Shown piece after piece: positions 33,855-43,233 of a DNA stretch of 64,000 bases. How positions within the stretch are numbered: position 1 is the first letter of the stretch; every line of letters begins with the position of its first letter. The notes under the pieces were generated by a model. The model saw nothing but the letters and a program-made list of their open reading frames with translations, searched no databases and had not been told where the DNA came from. The translations under genes and the position numbers were made by a program. Source of the DNA: JAJRPT01 sp965661945 (GTDB lineage: Bacteria > Bacteroidota > Ignavibacteria > Kapaibacteriales > UBA2268); contig CBFIFP010000004.1 in NCBI GenBank assembly GCA_965661945.1, forward strand, positions 1 through 64,000, in the 5' to 3' direction.

Positions 33855-35385
33855 TCAAATCCTTTTTCTTCGAAATAATTTGTTTATAATCTTCTTCAAT
33901 TTTAATAATTTGCGTAGGATAAGCAAATTTAATATTTAATGATTCTGCAATTTTCATTGTGTCTACAATAAATTCTTGTCTTCCTTTTAATTCTTCTGTC
34001 CAGTTAGGAACATGAAAAAATATATATACTAATATTTGTATTGACGATTCAGATATATCATTAATATGAATTTCGAAATAATCTTTTCGAGTTCTTTCTT
34101 GTTTTATCACTAATTCTCTTAATTTTAAAACAAATTGATCAGCTAAATTAATTGGCGTATCAAATCTTAAGTTTAATTTTGTAGAATATCTACGGAACTG
34201 CCTTCTGCCCATATTATCTATAGTCATATCAGATATTTTACCATTAGGTATAGAAACCAATGAATTATGAAATGTTCTTATCCTTGTTGAACGAACACCA
34301 ACTTCTTCTACTGTTCCTTCAGCTCCGCCAAATACAATCCAATCTCCTACATCAAATGGCTTGTCAGTAAATATCGTTATCGAACCAAAAAAGTTTTTAA
34401 CAGTATCTTGAGCTGCAAGAGCTAGAGCCAAACCTCCTATTGAAGCGCCTGCCAGAAGTGGTGTATAATCAACTCCAGTACTATCTACTACATAAAAACT
34501 ACCGATTACAATTACAACTACTTTTATTGTTTTTCTAACAAGTGGTACAAGCTGGTCATCTGTTGTTGTTTCAGTTTTTTCTGCTATTTTTTCAAATATA
34601 CTTGATAATAAATCCGTTACTCTATAAACAATCATTGTTGATAAAATCGGATATAATATACTAAATAGTCCACTTATAAATTTTGAAATATTTATTGGTA
34701 ACTGCAAGTAAGGAAGTGAACTACCGATTATAAGCAAAACTATTAATATACTCGCAGGACTGGATGCCTTTGATACTGGCTCTTTAAATAAAATACCTTT
34801 TTTTATTTTTTCAAGAATTCCCAAAATATATTTATTAATTATTCCATTTACAACTAAATAAATTAGAGAGCCAAGTATTAAATATATTAATAATCCAAAA
34901 AGTTTCCATAATTCTACTCCCAAAAACTTTAAATAGAGAAACTCAGGCATATTGTGTAAAATTGTTTGAAACCCTGGTGGAAATATTGTTTTATATAATT
35001 CAGGAATAAGTTTTTCAGTAAGTTTTGAATAATACCAATTACTATCTACTCTTTCAACATAAATATCCTTATTCTTTTCAAATAAATAAAAAACATGTCT
35101 TGCTTTTGAGGAATCATAATAGTCGTTGGTTCTTGGAAGTCTATCCATATCAACGTATTTACTGGTAGCATCGAGGTATCTCTTTAGTTTTATAGCAAGA
35201 TTTTTAGCTTTTTTCTTATCATTTACATTAAAAGCAGTAGCAGAGATTTCGGGTTTATAGTTATAATCTTGTAAATATTCTAAGTGGGTATATACGGTAT
35301 TAAAGGGAGTAGATAAGTTTTGATCTTCATCTGCTCTTAAAGTATTGATATTTAGAAAAAAGATAATAATTAATAACAATTTCAT
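33847..35385 (-). CDS. mechanosensitive ion channel, MscS family
   Basis: A 512-residue MscS-type channel with an N-terminal signal peptide (about 1-18) and a long periplasmic region to about 160. Several membrane helices follow (about 160-330), then the pore-lining, Gly/Ala-rich TM3 (TPLLAGASIGGLALALAAQDTVKNFFGSITIF) with the family's conserved FGSI...DKPFDVGDWI block and the cytoplasmic beta-domain (EVGVRSTRIRTFHNSLVSIPNGK). It releases osmolytes on hypo-osmotic shock. It is the first gene of its operon. Confidence 0.93.
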   Translation of the reverse strand: MKLLLIIIFFLNINTLRADEDQNLSTPFNTVYTHLEYLQDYNYKPEISATAFNVNDKKKAKNLAIKLKRYLDATSKYVDMDRLPRTNDYYDSSKARHVFYLFEKNKDIYVERVDSNWYYSKLTEKLIPELYKTIFPPGFQTILHNMPEFLYLKFLGVELWKLFGLLIYLILGSLIYLVVNGIINKYILGILEKIKKGILFKEPVSKASSPASILIVLLIIGSSLPYLQLPINISKFISGLFSILYPILSTMIVYRVTDLLSSIFEKIAEKTETTTDDQLVPLVRKTIKVVVIVIGSFYVVDSTGVDYTPLLAGASIGGLALALAAQDTVKNFFGSITIFTDKPFDVGDWIVFGGAEGTVEEVGVRSTRIRTFHNSLVSIPNGKISDMTIDNMGRRQFRRYSTKLNLRFDTPINLADQFVLKLRELVIKQERTRKDYFEIHINDISESSIQILVYIFFHVPNWTEELKGRQEFIVDTMKIAESLNIKFAYPTQIIKIEEDYKQIISKKKDLNE

Positions 35386-35480
35386 TTGATTTAGTATAAA
35401 ATAAATAACAAAATTAACATAATTTATACTATTAGAAAAATTTTGGTTAAAAACATCAAGGATTAGTAAAATTTGTTTTT

Positions 35481-35726
35481 CTAAATATTTGTATTTTCAT
35501 AAATGTAATCAATCATATTATTAACTATTCCGAGGTTTTTTTCAATATAAATATCAGTAGAAATTGATAAATCAAATTCCTCTTCTATATTAGATAGATA
35601 AGTTACTGTCTCTAAAGAATCTAAAACTTGTTCTTCCATCAAATCAGTGTTGTTTTCAAAAAATGCTTCATCATTAATCTCTAAGATGATTTTTTTTATT
35701 ATATTTGCAATATTATTTTTGTCCAT
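35481..35726 (-). CDS. acyl carrier protein-like protein
   Basis: An 81-residue acidic four-helix protein with the phosphopantetheine attachment motif LDSLETV (Ser37 after Asp36), as in acyl or peptidyl carrier proteins. The glutamate/aspartate-rich helix II (IEEEFDLSIS) is typical. It is not accompanied by fatty-acid or polyketide genes here, so its partner is unknown. It is divergent from the T9SS protein gene at 35745, with only 18 bases between the starts. Confidence 0.85.
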   Translation of the reverse strand: MDKNNIANIIKKIILEINDEAFFENNTDLMEEQVLDSLETVTYLSNIEEEFDLSISTDIYIEKNLGIVNNMIDYIYENTNI

Positions 35727-35744
35727 TCAAAAAATTCCTTTATT

Positions 35745-38534
35745 ATGAAAAATATTATATTAATAACAATTTACTTTTTTACACTAAATGTAAATGCTCA
35801 AAACTTCATTTTTGAAAATGAAAAAGAAAATAATTTAATTAGTTTTTATGAAAACACAAAAATAGAATTTTTAAATGATAAAATCAAATATTCTATTGAT
35901 AATAAAGAATACATTTTTGAGTTTAAAGATGAATTCAATAATTCTTCATACTTAAAAAATCCTAAATCAATAAATATAAACTATTACATAGACACATTCA
36001 AAATTGAAGATTTACAATGTCTTACCTACGTTGAATATGGTGATGTTAAAGTTTATTTAAAAGAGAAATTATATTTTGAAAATAATGGGAAAAGTAAAAT
36101 ATATTTAAACTCTAAAGAATACCAAAATCCAAATAATTCCAAAAACGAACCGATCTTATTAAATAATCAAGACAAAATACAAAATAATGAAGAGTTAAAT
36201 TTTGAAATTGCTTATTCAAGTTTTGTTGGCAATGGTAATTCAATTTCAGGTAGTTCCTCAAAAGATGAAGATGACAATTTTTATTTTACTGGGTTTTCCT
36301 CCACAAATTTAGATGCTTGGATTCAATACGCTTACCAATCAAATATAAGTGGAAGCCAAGATTTTTTTGTAGTAAAAATTGATAAAAATGAAAATATAAT
36401 ATGGGGTACTTATGTTGGTAGTCCTGGAAAAGATGGTTCTTGTTATATTGACACTAAACAAGGAATGGTTTGGGTTGCAGGTGAATCTCATTCAAATGGA
36501 TTTCCGTGTACTAATAAAGCAATTCAAACAACTCATTCTGGAGAAGGCGATATAACCATTTTTAGATTAGATTACGAAGGAAAATTTGAATTTGGTACAT
36601 ATCATGGTGGAAGTAGATATGACACAGCAATAGATGTAAAAATTGATGATGATGGTATAGCTTGGATTACTGGTAGATTTTATAGTGCTGATAATTTTTA
36701 TAGTACTAATAATGCTGAATTTCCCAATCATTTAGGAGATGATGATGGATTTTTAATGGGTTTTAATAATGATAATGATTTAATATACTCTTCAAGAATT
36801 GGAGGTAGTAATAATGAACTTGTTGAAACTATGTGTATAACTAAAAATTATTTAATTTTAGGAGGTTATTCTAATAGCACAAATTTAAGAAACCTTATCT
36901 CAATGGGAAACTCAACATCATTTCTTACTGCAATTAATAGAAAAACGCTAACAACTGATTGGTCTTTAAGATTTCAAGGTTCAGGAATAGATGCCGTGCA
37001 AAGTTTACATTCAGTAAGCAATGATTCTGATGAATTTTATGTTGCAGGATATACAGAAAATACTCAATTAGGATTTGGAGATGCATATCAATCAGAAAAA
37101 AATGGAGGTATTGACTATTATTTAAGAAAATTTAAAGAAGATGGGACTTTACTAAAATCAACATATTTAGGTGGCTCAAGTAATGAAGGAAATACTAATG
37201 TAACCAGTTTCCAAGGTGGGGGAATAAGTCATGATTCAGAAGGAAATATTTATGTATCAGGGCAAACAAATTCAGAAGATTTTCCTGTTACAGAAAATGC
37301 TTTACAAAAAAACAAAAACTTACTATTTGATACATTTGTTTCCGTTTTTGACTCAGAATTAGAAAAATTATTATACTCTACTTTTATAGGTGGTTCTAAT
37401 GATGAAACTGGAAGAGATATTTTATTTTATAACAATGATTTATATGTCAATGGTTGGACAAGATCATCGAATTTCCGTTTAACTGAAAATGCAGTTCAGA
37501 AAAGTTCAAAGGGACCTTACACTGGCTATATTTTAAAAATATCTCAAATAATTAGCCTCCCCGACACCTGCAGTAATCATAAAATTGAATATACCAATTT
37601 TCATTCTAAGCAAGGGCTAAATCTCGTGGCTAATGCGGTTACTTATGACTCAACTCTAAGACTTACAAAACCAGATGTTTACCAAAAAGGTGCTGTCTGG
37701 TTATCAAATCCAGTTTCTGTTGTCGAAGGTTTTCACTCTAAATTTACTTTTGAGTTTTCAGAAGGGAAAGATAACGGAAATTATGATGGTTCTACGGAAG
37801 GTGCAGACGGAATTGCTTTTGTAATTCAAGGTGATACACCTGATGTTATTGGGTACGCAGGTGGTGGAATTGGAATCGAAAACCTCCGAAATGCCTTCGC
37901 TATTGAATTGGATATGTTTATGAACGACGAATTTGGGTTTAATGACCCCAATGGAAATCATATTGCTGCTTTTAGTTCAAAAGGTCTCTTAAAAAACGAC
38001 CATAATTCTGACAATTTTATTTCACAGAATAATTATCTTGATGAAATTAAAATAGATAAAACAAGATATGAAATGAACATAATTTACGATGAAGAAAATA
38101 AGTATCTATATGTTTATTTAAACGAAGTAAACGCAAGACAAGAATTAGTGTTAGAAGTTTCCGATTTTGACATTAGAAATTATTTAGATTTATTTAGTAA
38201 CGAAGGTGCCTACATCGGAATTACGGGAGCAACGGGACATTCCGTACAACGACAGGAATTATTTTCGTTTGAGTTTTGTGGTGGGGATTTTATTAGTTCA
38301 GTAGAGAGAAATTCAGATAATACCCTTCTATACCCTAGCCCAGCGAGTGATTATATCTTTATTTATAATCAGTATTTAGCAAGAGAAGTTAAAGTAATAG
38401 ATGTATTAGGAAATATTTATTTTCCTGAAAATAATGGAAATATGATAGATGTTTCCTCATTGAAAAGTGGTTTTTATATTTTAGAAATTAAAACGGGTGA
38501 AAATATTGTTTATCAAAAATTTATAAAAGAATAA
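35745..38534 (+). CDS. T9SS-secreted SBBP beta-propeller and L-type lectin protein
   Basis: A 929-residue secreted protein. The signal peptide (MKNIILITIYFFTLNVNAQ) and a unique N-terminal part are followed by SBBP-type repeats (for example GTYVGSPGKDG, GTYHGGSRYDTAIDV, STYLGGSSNEGNT, STFIGGSNDETGRDI, about 220-600). Then comes an L-type/legume lectin-like domain (about 630-845, with GADGIAFVIQG and AFAIELDMF) that should bind sugars through a metal site, and a T9SS type A sorting domain (about 858-929, LYPSPASDYIFI...VKVIDVLGN...GFYILEIKTG). The architecture suggests a cell-surface carbohydrate-binding adhesin. Confidence 0.9.
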   Translation: MKNIILITIYFFTLNVNAQNFIFENEKENNLISFYENTKIEFLNDKIKYSIDNKEYIFEFKDEFNNSSYLKNPKSININYYIDTFKIEDLQCLTYVEYGDVKVYLKEKLYFENNGKSKIYLNSKEYQNPNNSKNEPILLNNQDKIQNNEELNFEIAYSSFVGNGNSISGSSSKDEDDNFYFTGFSSTNLDAWIQYAYQSNISGSQDFFVVKIDKNENIIWGTYVGSPGKDGSCYIDTKQGMVWVAGESHSNGFPCTNKAIQTTHSGEGDITIFRLDYEGKFEFGTYHGGSRYDTAIDVKIDDDGIAWITGRFYSADNFYSTNNAEFPNHLGDDDGFLMGFNNDNDLIYSSRIGGSNNELVETMCITKNYLILGGYSNSTNLRNLISMGNSTSFLTAINRKTLTTDWSLRFQGSGIDAVQSLHSVSNDSDEFYVAGYTENTQLGFGDAYQSEKNGGIDYYLRKFKEDGTLLKSTYLGGSSNEGNTNVTSFQGGGISHDSEGNIYVSGQTNSEDFPVTENALQKNKNLLFDTFVSVFDSELEKLLYSTFIGGSNDETGRDILFYNNDLYVNGWTRSSNFRLTENAVQKSSKGPYTGYILKISQIISLPDTCSNHKIEYTNFHSKQGLNLVANAVTYDSTLRLTKPDVYQKGAVWLSNPVSVVEGFHSKFTFEFSEGKDNGNYDGSTEGADGIAFVIQGDTPDVIGYAGGGIGIENLRNAFAIELDMFMNDEFGFNDPNGNHIAAFSSKGLLKNDHNSDNFISQNNYLDEIKIDKTRYEMNIIYDEENKYLYVYLNEVNARQELVLEVSDFDIRNYLDLFSNEGAYIGITGATGHSVQRQELFSFEFCGGDFISSVERNSDNTLLYPSPASDYIFIYNQYLAREVKVIDVLGNIYFPENNGNMIDVSSLKSGFYILEIKTGENIVYQKFIKE

Positions 38535-38573
38535 TTTGATTGATTTTTGGTTGTTGTGTTGTCAAAATATTAT

Positions 38574-39797
38574 TTAGTCAACATATATTTTATTTATTGA
38601 ATTTTTCTTTATATATATATAACCTAATATTGGATCGGTAGAAGAATGATTGATTAGCATCTGGATATGTTTTTGAGATAGAGTTTGTTCTGAACCCATT
38701 AATTTTAAACCAGAATTTGCTTTAATTTCCCTTGCTGTTATCATATTAGGTTTTAACTCTGAAAGCATAAACGCAACATCGTTAGAGATTTTAATATCTG
38801 TAAGTTCTTGTTTTTCTATATATTCTTCAAGTAAATTTATAACTCTACCATCATAAATTCTATTAACTCTTGATTTTAACTTTTCTAAGGTTTGATTAGC
38901 ATCTAACTCATTAAAGTACCTATTTTCTTCAAAATCAAGAACCGCTCTAATTATTCTTGAACCAAGTGGAATTTGCCAATTTTGAATTCTATCAGGAATC
39001 CCAGAGCCATCTAAATTTTCGTATATATGATATAAAATCTCACCAACATTTTTAAATTTTTCAATAGAATTTACAATTTCCTTTGAAACAACTGGTATTT
39101 GGTTCATCATTGGGTCTGTAACCCTTCCATTTTTCATTATAGGTGTTTTAAGGTAATTATCAGGTAAAAATAATCTACCTGCTTGACAAAAGTAAGCAGC
39201 AATTTCAATGTCTTTAATATCTTGCTCACTTAACTGATTAAACCTTTGTGCAATCCAAATAGAAATCTTTGCTATATTTGAAAGCATATCAGCGCTTGCA
39301 GGCAATCGTGACTGAATGAACTTAGTTGATAATTTTATAATATTATTTAAGTCTTCTTCTAATTGTTTTGACATCATCAAAAGAAGTTTATTTTCATGTT
39401 TTATTTTTAACTTCATTGATAATATTTTAGACCCAAGTCGGATTCTATTATAAATTATTTGAGTTCTTTCGTGTCCAATTAAATAATCATCAAATTCTAA
39501 ATCTATATAATTTTTTAGGTGTTCATAATCATCGTTTTCTGAAACAATTATTAGATAAAGTTTTTCTCTAATTTTATTTTTTATAGTATAATTTAGCAAT
39601 TCTATAGCATCATAATCAGATAAAGTTTCATCACAAAATATTATAGCTGGGGTATTGATTTTAATCAAATCAAAGGAGCTTTTTAAATCAGGGGAACTTT
39701 TTATTTCATTTTCAGGAAATAAAGATGAGATAACATCAGAAAGTTTTTTGACTCTTTCTGAATTAGAAGAAACAATAATATATTTTATATTTATCAT
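38574..39797 (-). CDS. response-regulator-like protein with a degenerate HD-GYP domain
   Basis: A 407-residue protein: an N-terminal receiver domain (about 1-125; phosphoacceptor candidate Asp56 in IIFCDETLSDYDA), a helical linker, a HD-GYP-like domain (about 165-335) and a C-terminal helix-turn-helix-like tail (about 350-395, ITAREIKANSGLKLMGSEQ). The HD-GYP part is degenerate: the usual HDxGK is CQAGR and the GYP motif reads GSGIPD, so c-di-GMP hydrolysis is unlikely. It is the last gene of the arginase-TPR-motA-motB operon, 6 bases after motB, and may modulate motility. Confidence 0.85.
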   Translation of the reverse strand: MINIKYIIVSSNSERVKKLSDVISSLFPENEIKSSPDLKSSFDLIKINTPAIIFCDETLSDYDAIELLNYTIKNKIREKLYLIIVSENDDYEHLKNYIDLEFDDYLIGHERTQIIYNRIRLGSKILSMKLKIKHENKLLLMMSKQLEEDLNNIIKLSTKFIQSRLPASADMLSNIAKISIWIAQRFNQLSEQDIKDIEIAAYFCQAGRLFLPDNYLKTPIMKNGRVTDPMMNQIPVVSKEIVNSIEKFKNVGEILYHIYENLDGSGIPDRIQNWQIPLGSRIIRAVLDFEENRYFNELDANQTLEKLKSRVNRIYDGRVINLLEEYIEKQELTDIKISNDVAFMLSELKPNMITAREIKANSGLKLMGSEQTLSQKHIQMLINHSSTDPILGYIYIKKNSINKIYVD

Positions 39798-39803
39798 AAT
39801 TTG

Positions 39804-40742
39804 TTAATATAAGTCTTCTTCACTAATTTCTAAATCACTAGCTTTTAAGTTTTGAATTAAAATACTAATTCTACGATTTCTATTATCAAAAGGATTTTCT
39901 GGTACTCTAAGGTAAGAATCAGCATATCCTATTACTTTTTTAATTTGACCATCCCATAAGCCATGTTGAGCCATATATCCTCTTGCAGCATTTGCTCTGT
40001 CGGATGATAGCTCCCAATTAGAGTAAGATGCCGATTTACCAAAACTTCTTGAATCAGTATGTCCTTCTAATGTTACGTAATTGGGCAATTGACCTATTTC
40101 AAAAGCTAATTCTTTTAGTATAGATTTAACTTCACCTCTAATATCAGAACTTCCAACTTTAAAAAAGTAATTATCATTGGTTTCAATGAGATCTATCCTT
40201 AATCCATCATCGCTAAGCGAAATGACGATTGAGTTTAACACTTCTTTTAAATCTTGGCGTTCTTCTTTTAAATTAGATAAGTAATTTTGAATTTCTTTTG
40301 CGGTTTCTTGTAATTTTTGTGCAGCAAGTATACTATCTTCTATTATACTATCTTCTATAGCTTTTTGTTCTATTGCTTCTTTTATAGCGTGATAATCATC
40401 TCTATTTTCATCCGTAGGGTCAATTACTTGGTTTTTACCGGAGCCATCACCTTTTCTTTCTCCATCTAGTTTACCTGGAACGTTTTTCAGTCCTAAATCA
40501 ATTGGGGTAGCTAGTTTTCCGTTTACAAATGAGAATGCACCAGGGTCATCAAAATAATTTGAGACTTTTTGTTTTGTTTCCTCTGAAGCCGATATAATCC
40601 ACATAACTATAAAAAAAGCCATCATTGCAGTAACGAAATCGGCGTATGCTACTTTCCATGCACCACCATGATGACCAGCGCCACCTTTAACAATTTTTTT
40701 TATAATTATTGGTTGTTCACCTGATTTTTCTTCATTAGCCAT
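39804..40742 (-). CDS. motB: flagellar motor stator protein MotB
   Basis: A 312-residue MotB. The family opening GGAGHHGGAWKVAYADFVTAM leads into the single membrane helix, with the proton-binding Asp35 and the FFIVMWIISA block. The plug region follows (about 60-85). The C-terminal OmpA-like peptidoglycan-binding domain includes VTLEGHTDSR and NWELSSDRANAARGYM. Together with MotA it forms the ion-driven stator. motA lies directly upstream in the same operon. No flagellar genes are in this window, so the motor could also drive another ion-powered system. Confidence 0.93.
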   Translation of the reverse strand: MANEEKSGEQPIIIKKIVKGGAGHHGGAWKVAYADFVTAMMAFFIVMWIISASEETKQKVSNYFDDPGAFSFVNGKLATPIDLGLKNVPGKLDGERKGDGSGKNQVIDPTDENRDDYHAIKEAIEQKAIEDSIIEDSILAAQKLQETAKEIQNYLSNLKEERQDLKEVLNSIVISLSDDGLRIDLIETNDNYFFKVGSSDIRGEVKSILKELAFEIGQLPNYVTLEGHTDSRSFGKSASYSNWELSSDRANAARGYMAQHGLWDGQIKKVIGYADSYLRVPENPFDNRNRRISILIQNLKASDLEISEEDLY

Positions 40743-40746
40743 TTAT

Positions 40747-41616
40747 TTAACTCCCACTACTTTGTCCTGCTGATTTAACGGCTTCTTCACTTTCGGCAAA
40801 TGTTGGACGATTCTCAGGGTCAATTGCTCTTCTGCAATATTCTACTGCAACAGAAGCTGGAGCACCTTTTGCAAATGATAATAATGCTGCTTTTAGCGCA
40901 GCCATATATTTTCCGTTTAAGGAATTAGTTAATTCTAAACTTCTTGCTATTGGTTGCACGAACCCATAAGAGAGCAAAACTCCAAGGAATGTACCAACAA
41001 GAGCAGCAGCAACGTGTTTACCAACTGATTCAGCACCTTCGTTAATTGACCCCATTGTTACAATAATTCCTAATACTGCTGCAACAATTCCAATTCCTGG
41101 TAATGCATCACCAACAATCGTTATAGAGTGAACAACTATATGTTCTTCTTCGTGGTGACCTTCAACATCCATATCCATTAAATCTTCTAAATCATGAGCA
41201 GGTATTCCACCAGATAATATTACTTTTAGAGTGTCGCACATAAACTCTACAGCATGATGATTTTTTAAAAAAGAGGGATATTTAGAAATTATGCTCGATG
41301 TGGTTGGTGATTCTACGTGTGGTTCTAGGGCAATTAAGCCCTCTTTTTTAGCGTATTGGAATAATTCATAAAGCATCTTCATTAAGTCAAGATAATCTTC
41401 TTTTTTTACAGAAACACCTTTGATTACAGTTCCAAAAGCCGCAAATATTTTTTTAATGTAAGTTATTGGGTTTGCCATAATCAAGGCACCTATTGCAACT
41501 CCTCCTATTACAACAAACTCAGCTGGCTGGATTAATGTTAACAGATTCCCACCTGCCATTACAAATCCACCTAACATCGAAAATAAAACTAAAGCAGCGC
41601 CAATTATTGCAAACAT
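40747..41616 (-). CDS. motA: flagellar motor stator protein MotA
   Basis: A 289-residue MotA with four membrane helices. The first two are in MFAIIGAALVLFSMLGGFVMAGG and the segment after it; the last two are separated by the large cytoplasmic loop. The conserved DALPGIGIVAAVLGIIVTMG segment, which forms TM3, is visible at about 170-190, and the VGTFLGVLLSYGFVQP TM4 follows. With MotB it makes the stator. It starts directly after the TPR lipoprotein gene and is 4 bases before motB. Confidence 0.94.
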   Translation of the reverse strand: MFAIIGAALVLFSMLGGFVMAGGNLLTLIQPAEFVVIGGVAIGALIMANPITYIKKIFAAFGTVIKGVSVKKEDYLDLMKMLYELFQYAKKEGLIALEPHVESPTTSSIISKYPSFLKNHHAVEFMCDTLKVILSGGIPAHDLEDLMDMDVEGHHEEEHIVVHSITIVGDALPGIGIVAAVLGIIVTMGSINEGAESVGKHVAAALVGTFLGVLLSYGFVQPIARSLELTNSLNGKYMAALKAALLSFAKGAPASVAVEYCRRAIDPENRPTFAESEEAVKSAGQSSGS

Positions 41617-43233
41617 TTAATCACTCTTTAAATTATTAATTCTTTCTATTACAGAAATTCTTTCTGGTTCTTTTTCTAAAGCATTTTTATAAGCAGAAAG
41701 GGCATCTTCTTGTCTATTTAGCTTTTTAAGAATATCTCCATAATGCTCAAATAACTCAGCGCTCGCGCCACCTATTTTTATAGCTTTTTCAATATAATCA
41801 AGGGCAATTTTATAATTACCCATAAGGTAATTTATCCAAGCATAAGTATCCAAATAAGCTGCATTTGTTGGTTCCATTGATAAAGCTATTTCACTCATAA
41901 ATTTGGCTTTGTTTAAACTTTTTCCTCTTATTGAAAGTGAATAAGCATAATTATTGTTTACAAGAGGATTTAAAGAATCCAAATTTAAAGCCATCTGATA
42001 AAAATAATCTGAACTATCAGACATCTTTATTTGGTCATATACTATTCCAAGTTGAATCCAGTTATCTAAAAATTCTGGTTCAATATCAATTGACCTTCTG
42101 TAACTGCTGATTGCTATTTCATATTTTTTTAACGAATGGCTTGTTAGACCTTTGAAAAAAGGAAACCTATAATCATTTTTAAATTTATCTTCAGTTTCAC
42201 TTATAATTTTAAAAGCTAAAGAATCATTCATTTTTTGCATATAGAATATAGCAATGCTTATAGGAATATCGGGTATTGTATCAGAAATCTTTAATACTTT
42301 CTTAAATAAAGTATATGTTTTCTCTTCATCTTCCACTTTTGAATATAAATAAGCGGATTGTAATTGTATCTGCCAATTGAAATAAAACCTGGAATCAATC
42401 CTTCCTAAATAATCATTTATTAACTTTCTATCTTGAAAAGTAGAATCATATAGCATTTTGTAACCAACTGTTCCATAAAATTTATCTAATTCTGTTGTTG
42501 AAATATTTTTATCAACTTTTTCTAATAACTTTAAAGCTGAATCAAAATCATTTTGTTCAAGATATAAATCTAAAAGGTCAAGAGAGTATTTGGAAGAACT
42601 CTCTTTAATTTCTACAAGTTTTTCTAAACTTTTTAAATATTTATTTTGTTGCTTTGTGCTTTTATAAAGCTGAACTAATTTGAGTAATATTTTATCATTT
42701 CTGGTATCTTCATTATATAATTCTTCATATAATTCAATCGACTCACTAGGTTTATAATATTCTAATATGTTGGCAAAATTTAATTTTCTTCGAAATGAAT
42801 TATCAATTTTTATTATTTCTTTATATACATTAATAGCTTTGTTGTAATTCATATTTTTAATATGAAGTTCTACTAATAATTCAAGAGTTGGAAGAAATCT
42901 AGGGTTTTGAATTAAAGCTTTATCTAAAGCTTTAAGTGCATGTTCGGGTCTATCTAAAGTTATATATGCTTTTGCTATTGAATAATAAATCCCAGCTGAT
43001 TCATCTTTTTCTAAAGCAAGTTGCAAGTCTATTAAACTTTCTGCCCAGTTTCCTTGTTGCTGAAGCATCAATGCATCAACAAAATGGCTCATTGCATCTT
43101 CATTGATTTTTTTTGCGTCATACATCCTTATTAGTTGTTTAACATCTTCCCTATTATTGCTATCAAAATTTTTATCAACTTTTTGACTGCACGAATTTAA
43201 AATTATAATAAATAATATTAAATAATATTTCAT
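41617..43233 (-). CDS. tetratricopeptide-repeat lipoprotein
   Basis: A 538-residue lipoprotein (signal peptide with Cys15 in LNSC) made almost wholly of TPR units, for example VDALMLQQQGNWAESLIDLQ, SIAKAYITLDRPEHALKALD, and near the C-terminus LMGNYKIALDYIEKAI and NRQEDALSAYKNALEKEP. TPRs are protein-protein interaction scaffolds. It overlaps the upstream arginase gene by 4 bases and abuts motA, so it is translated with both. A periplasmic or outer-membrane-anchored scaffold is likely; the partner is unknown. Confidence 0.88.
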   Translation of the reverse strand: MKYYLILFIIILNSCSQKVDKNFDSNNREDVKQLIRMYDAKKINEDAMSHFVDALMLQQQGNWAESLIDLQLALEKDESAGIYYSIAKAYITLDRPEHALKALDKALIQNPRFLPTLELLVELHIKNMNYNKAINVYKEIIKIDNSFRRKLNFANILEYYKPSESIELYEELYNEDTRNDKILLKLVQLYKSTKQQNKYLKSLEKLVEIKESSSKYSLDLLDLYLEQNDFDSALKLLEKVDKNISTTELDKFYGTVGYKMLYDSTFQDRKLINDYLGRIDSRFYFNWQIQLQSAYLYSKVEDEEKTYTLFKKVLKISDTIPDIPISIAIFYMQKMNDSLAFKIISETEDKFKNDYRFPFFKGLTSHSLKKYEIAISSYRRSIDIEPEFLDNWIQLGIVYDQIKMSDSSDYFYQMALNLDSLNPLVNNNYAYSLSIRGKSLNKAKFMSEIALSMEPTNAAYLDTYAWINYLMGNYKIALDYIEKAIKIGGASAELFEHYGDILKKLNRQEDALSAYKNALEKEPERISVIERINNLKSD

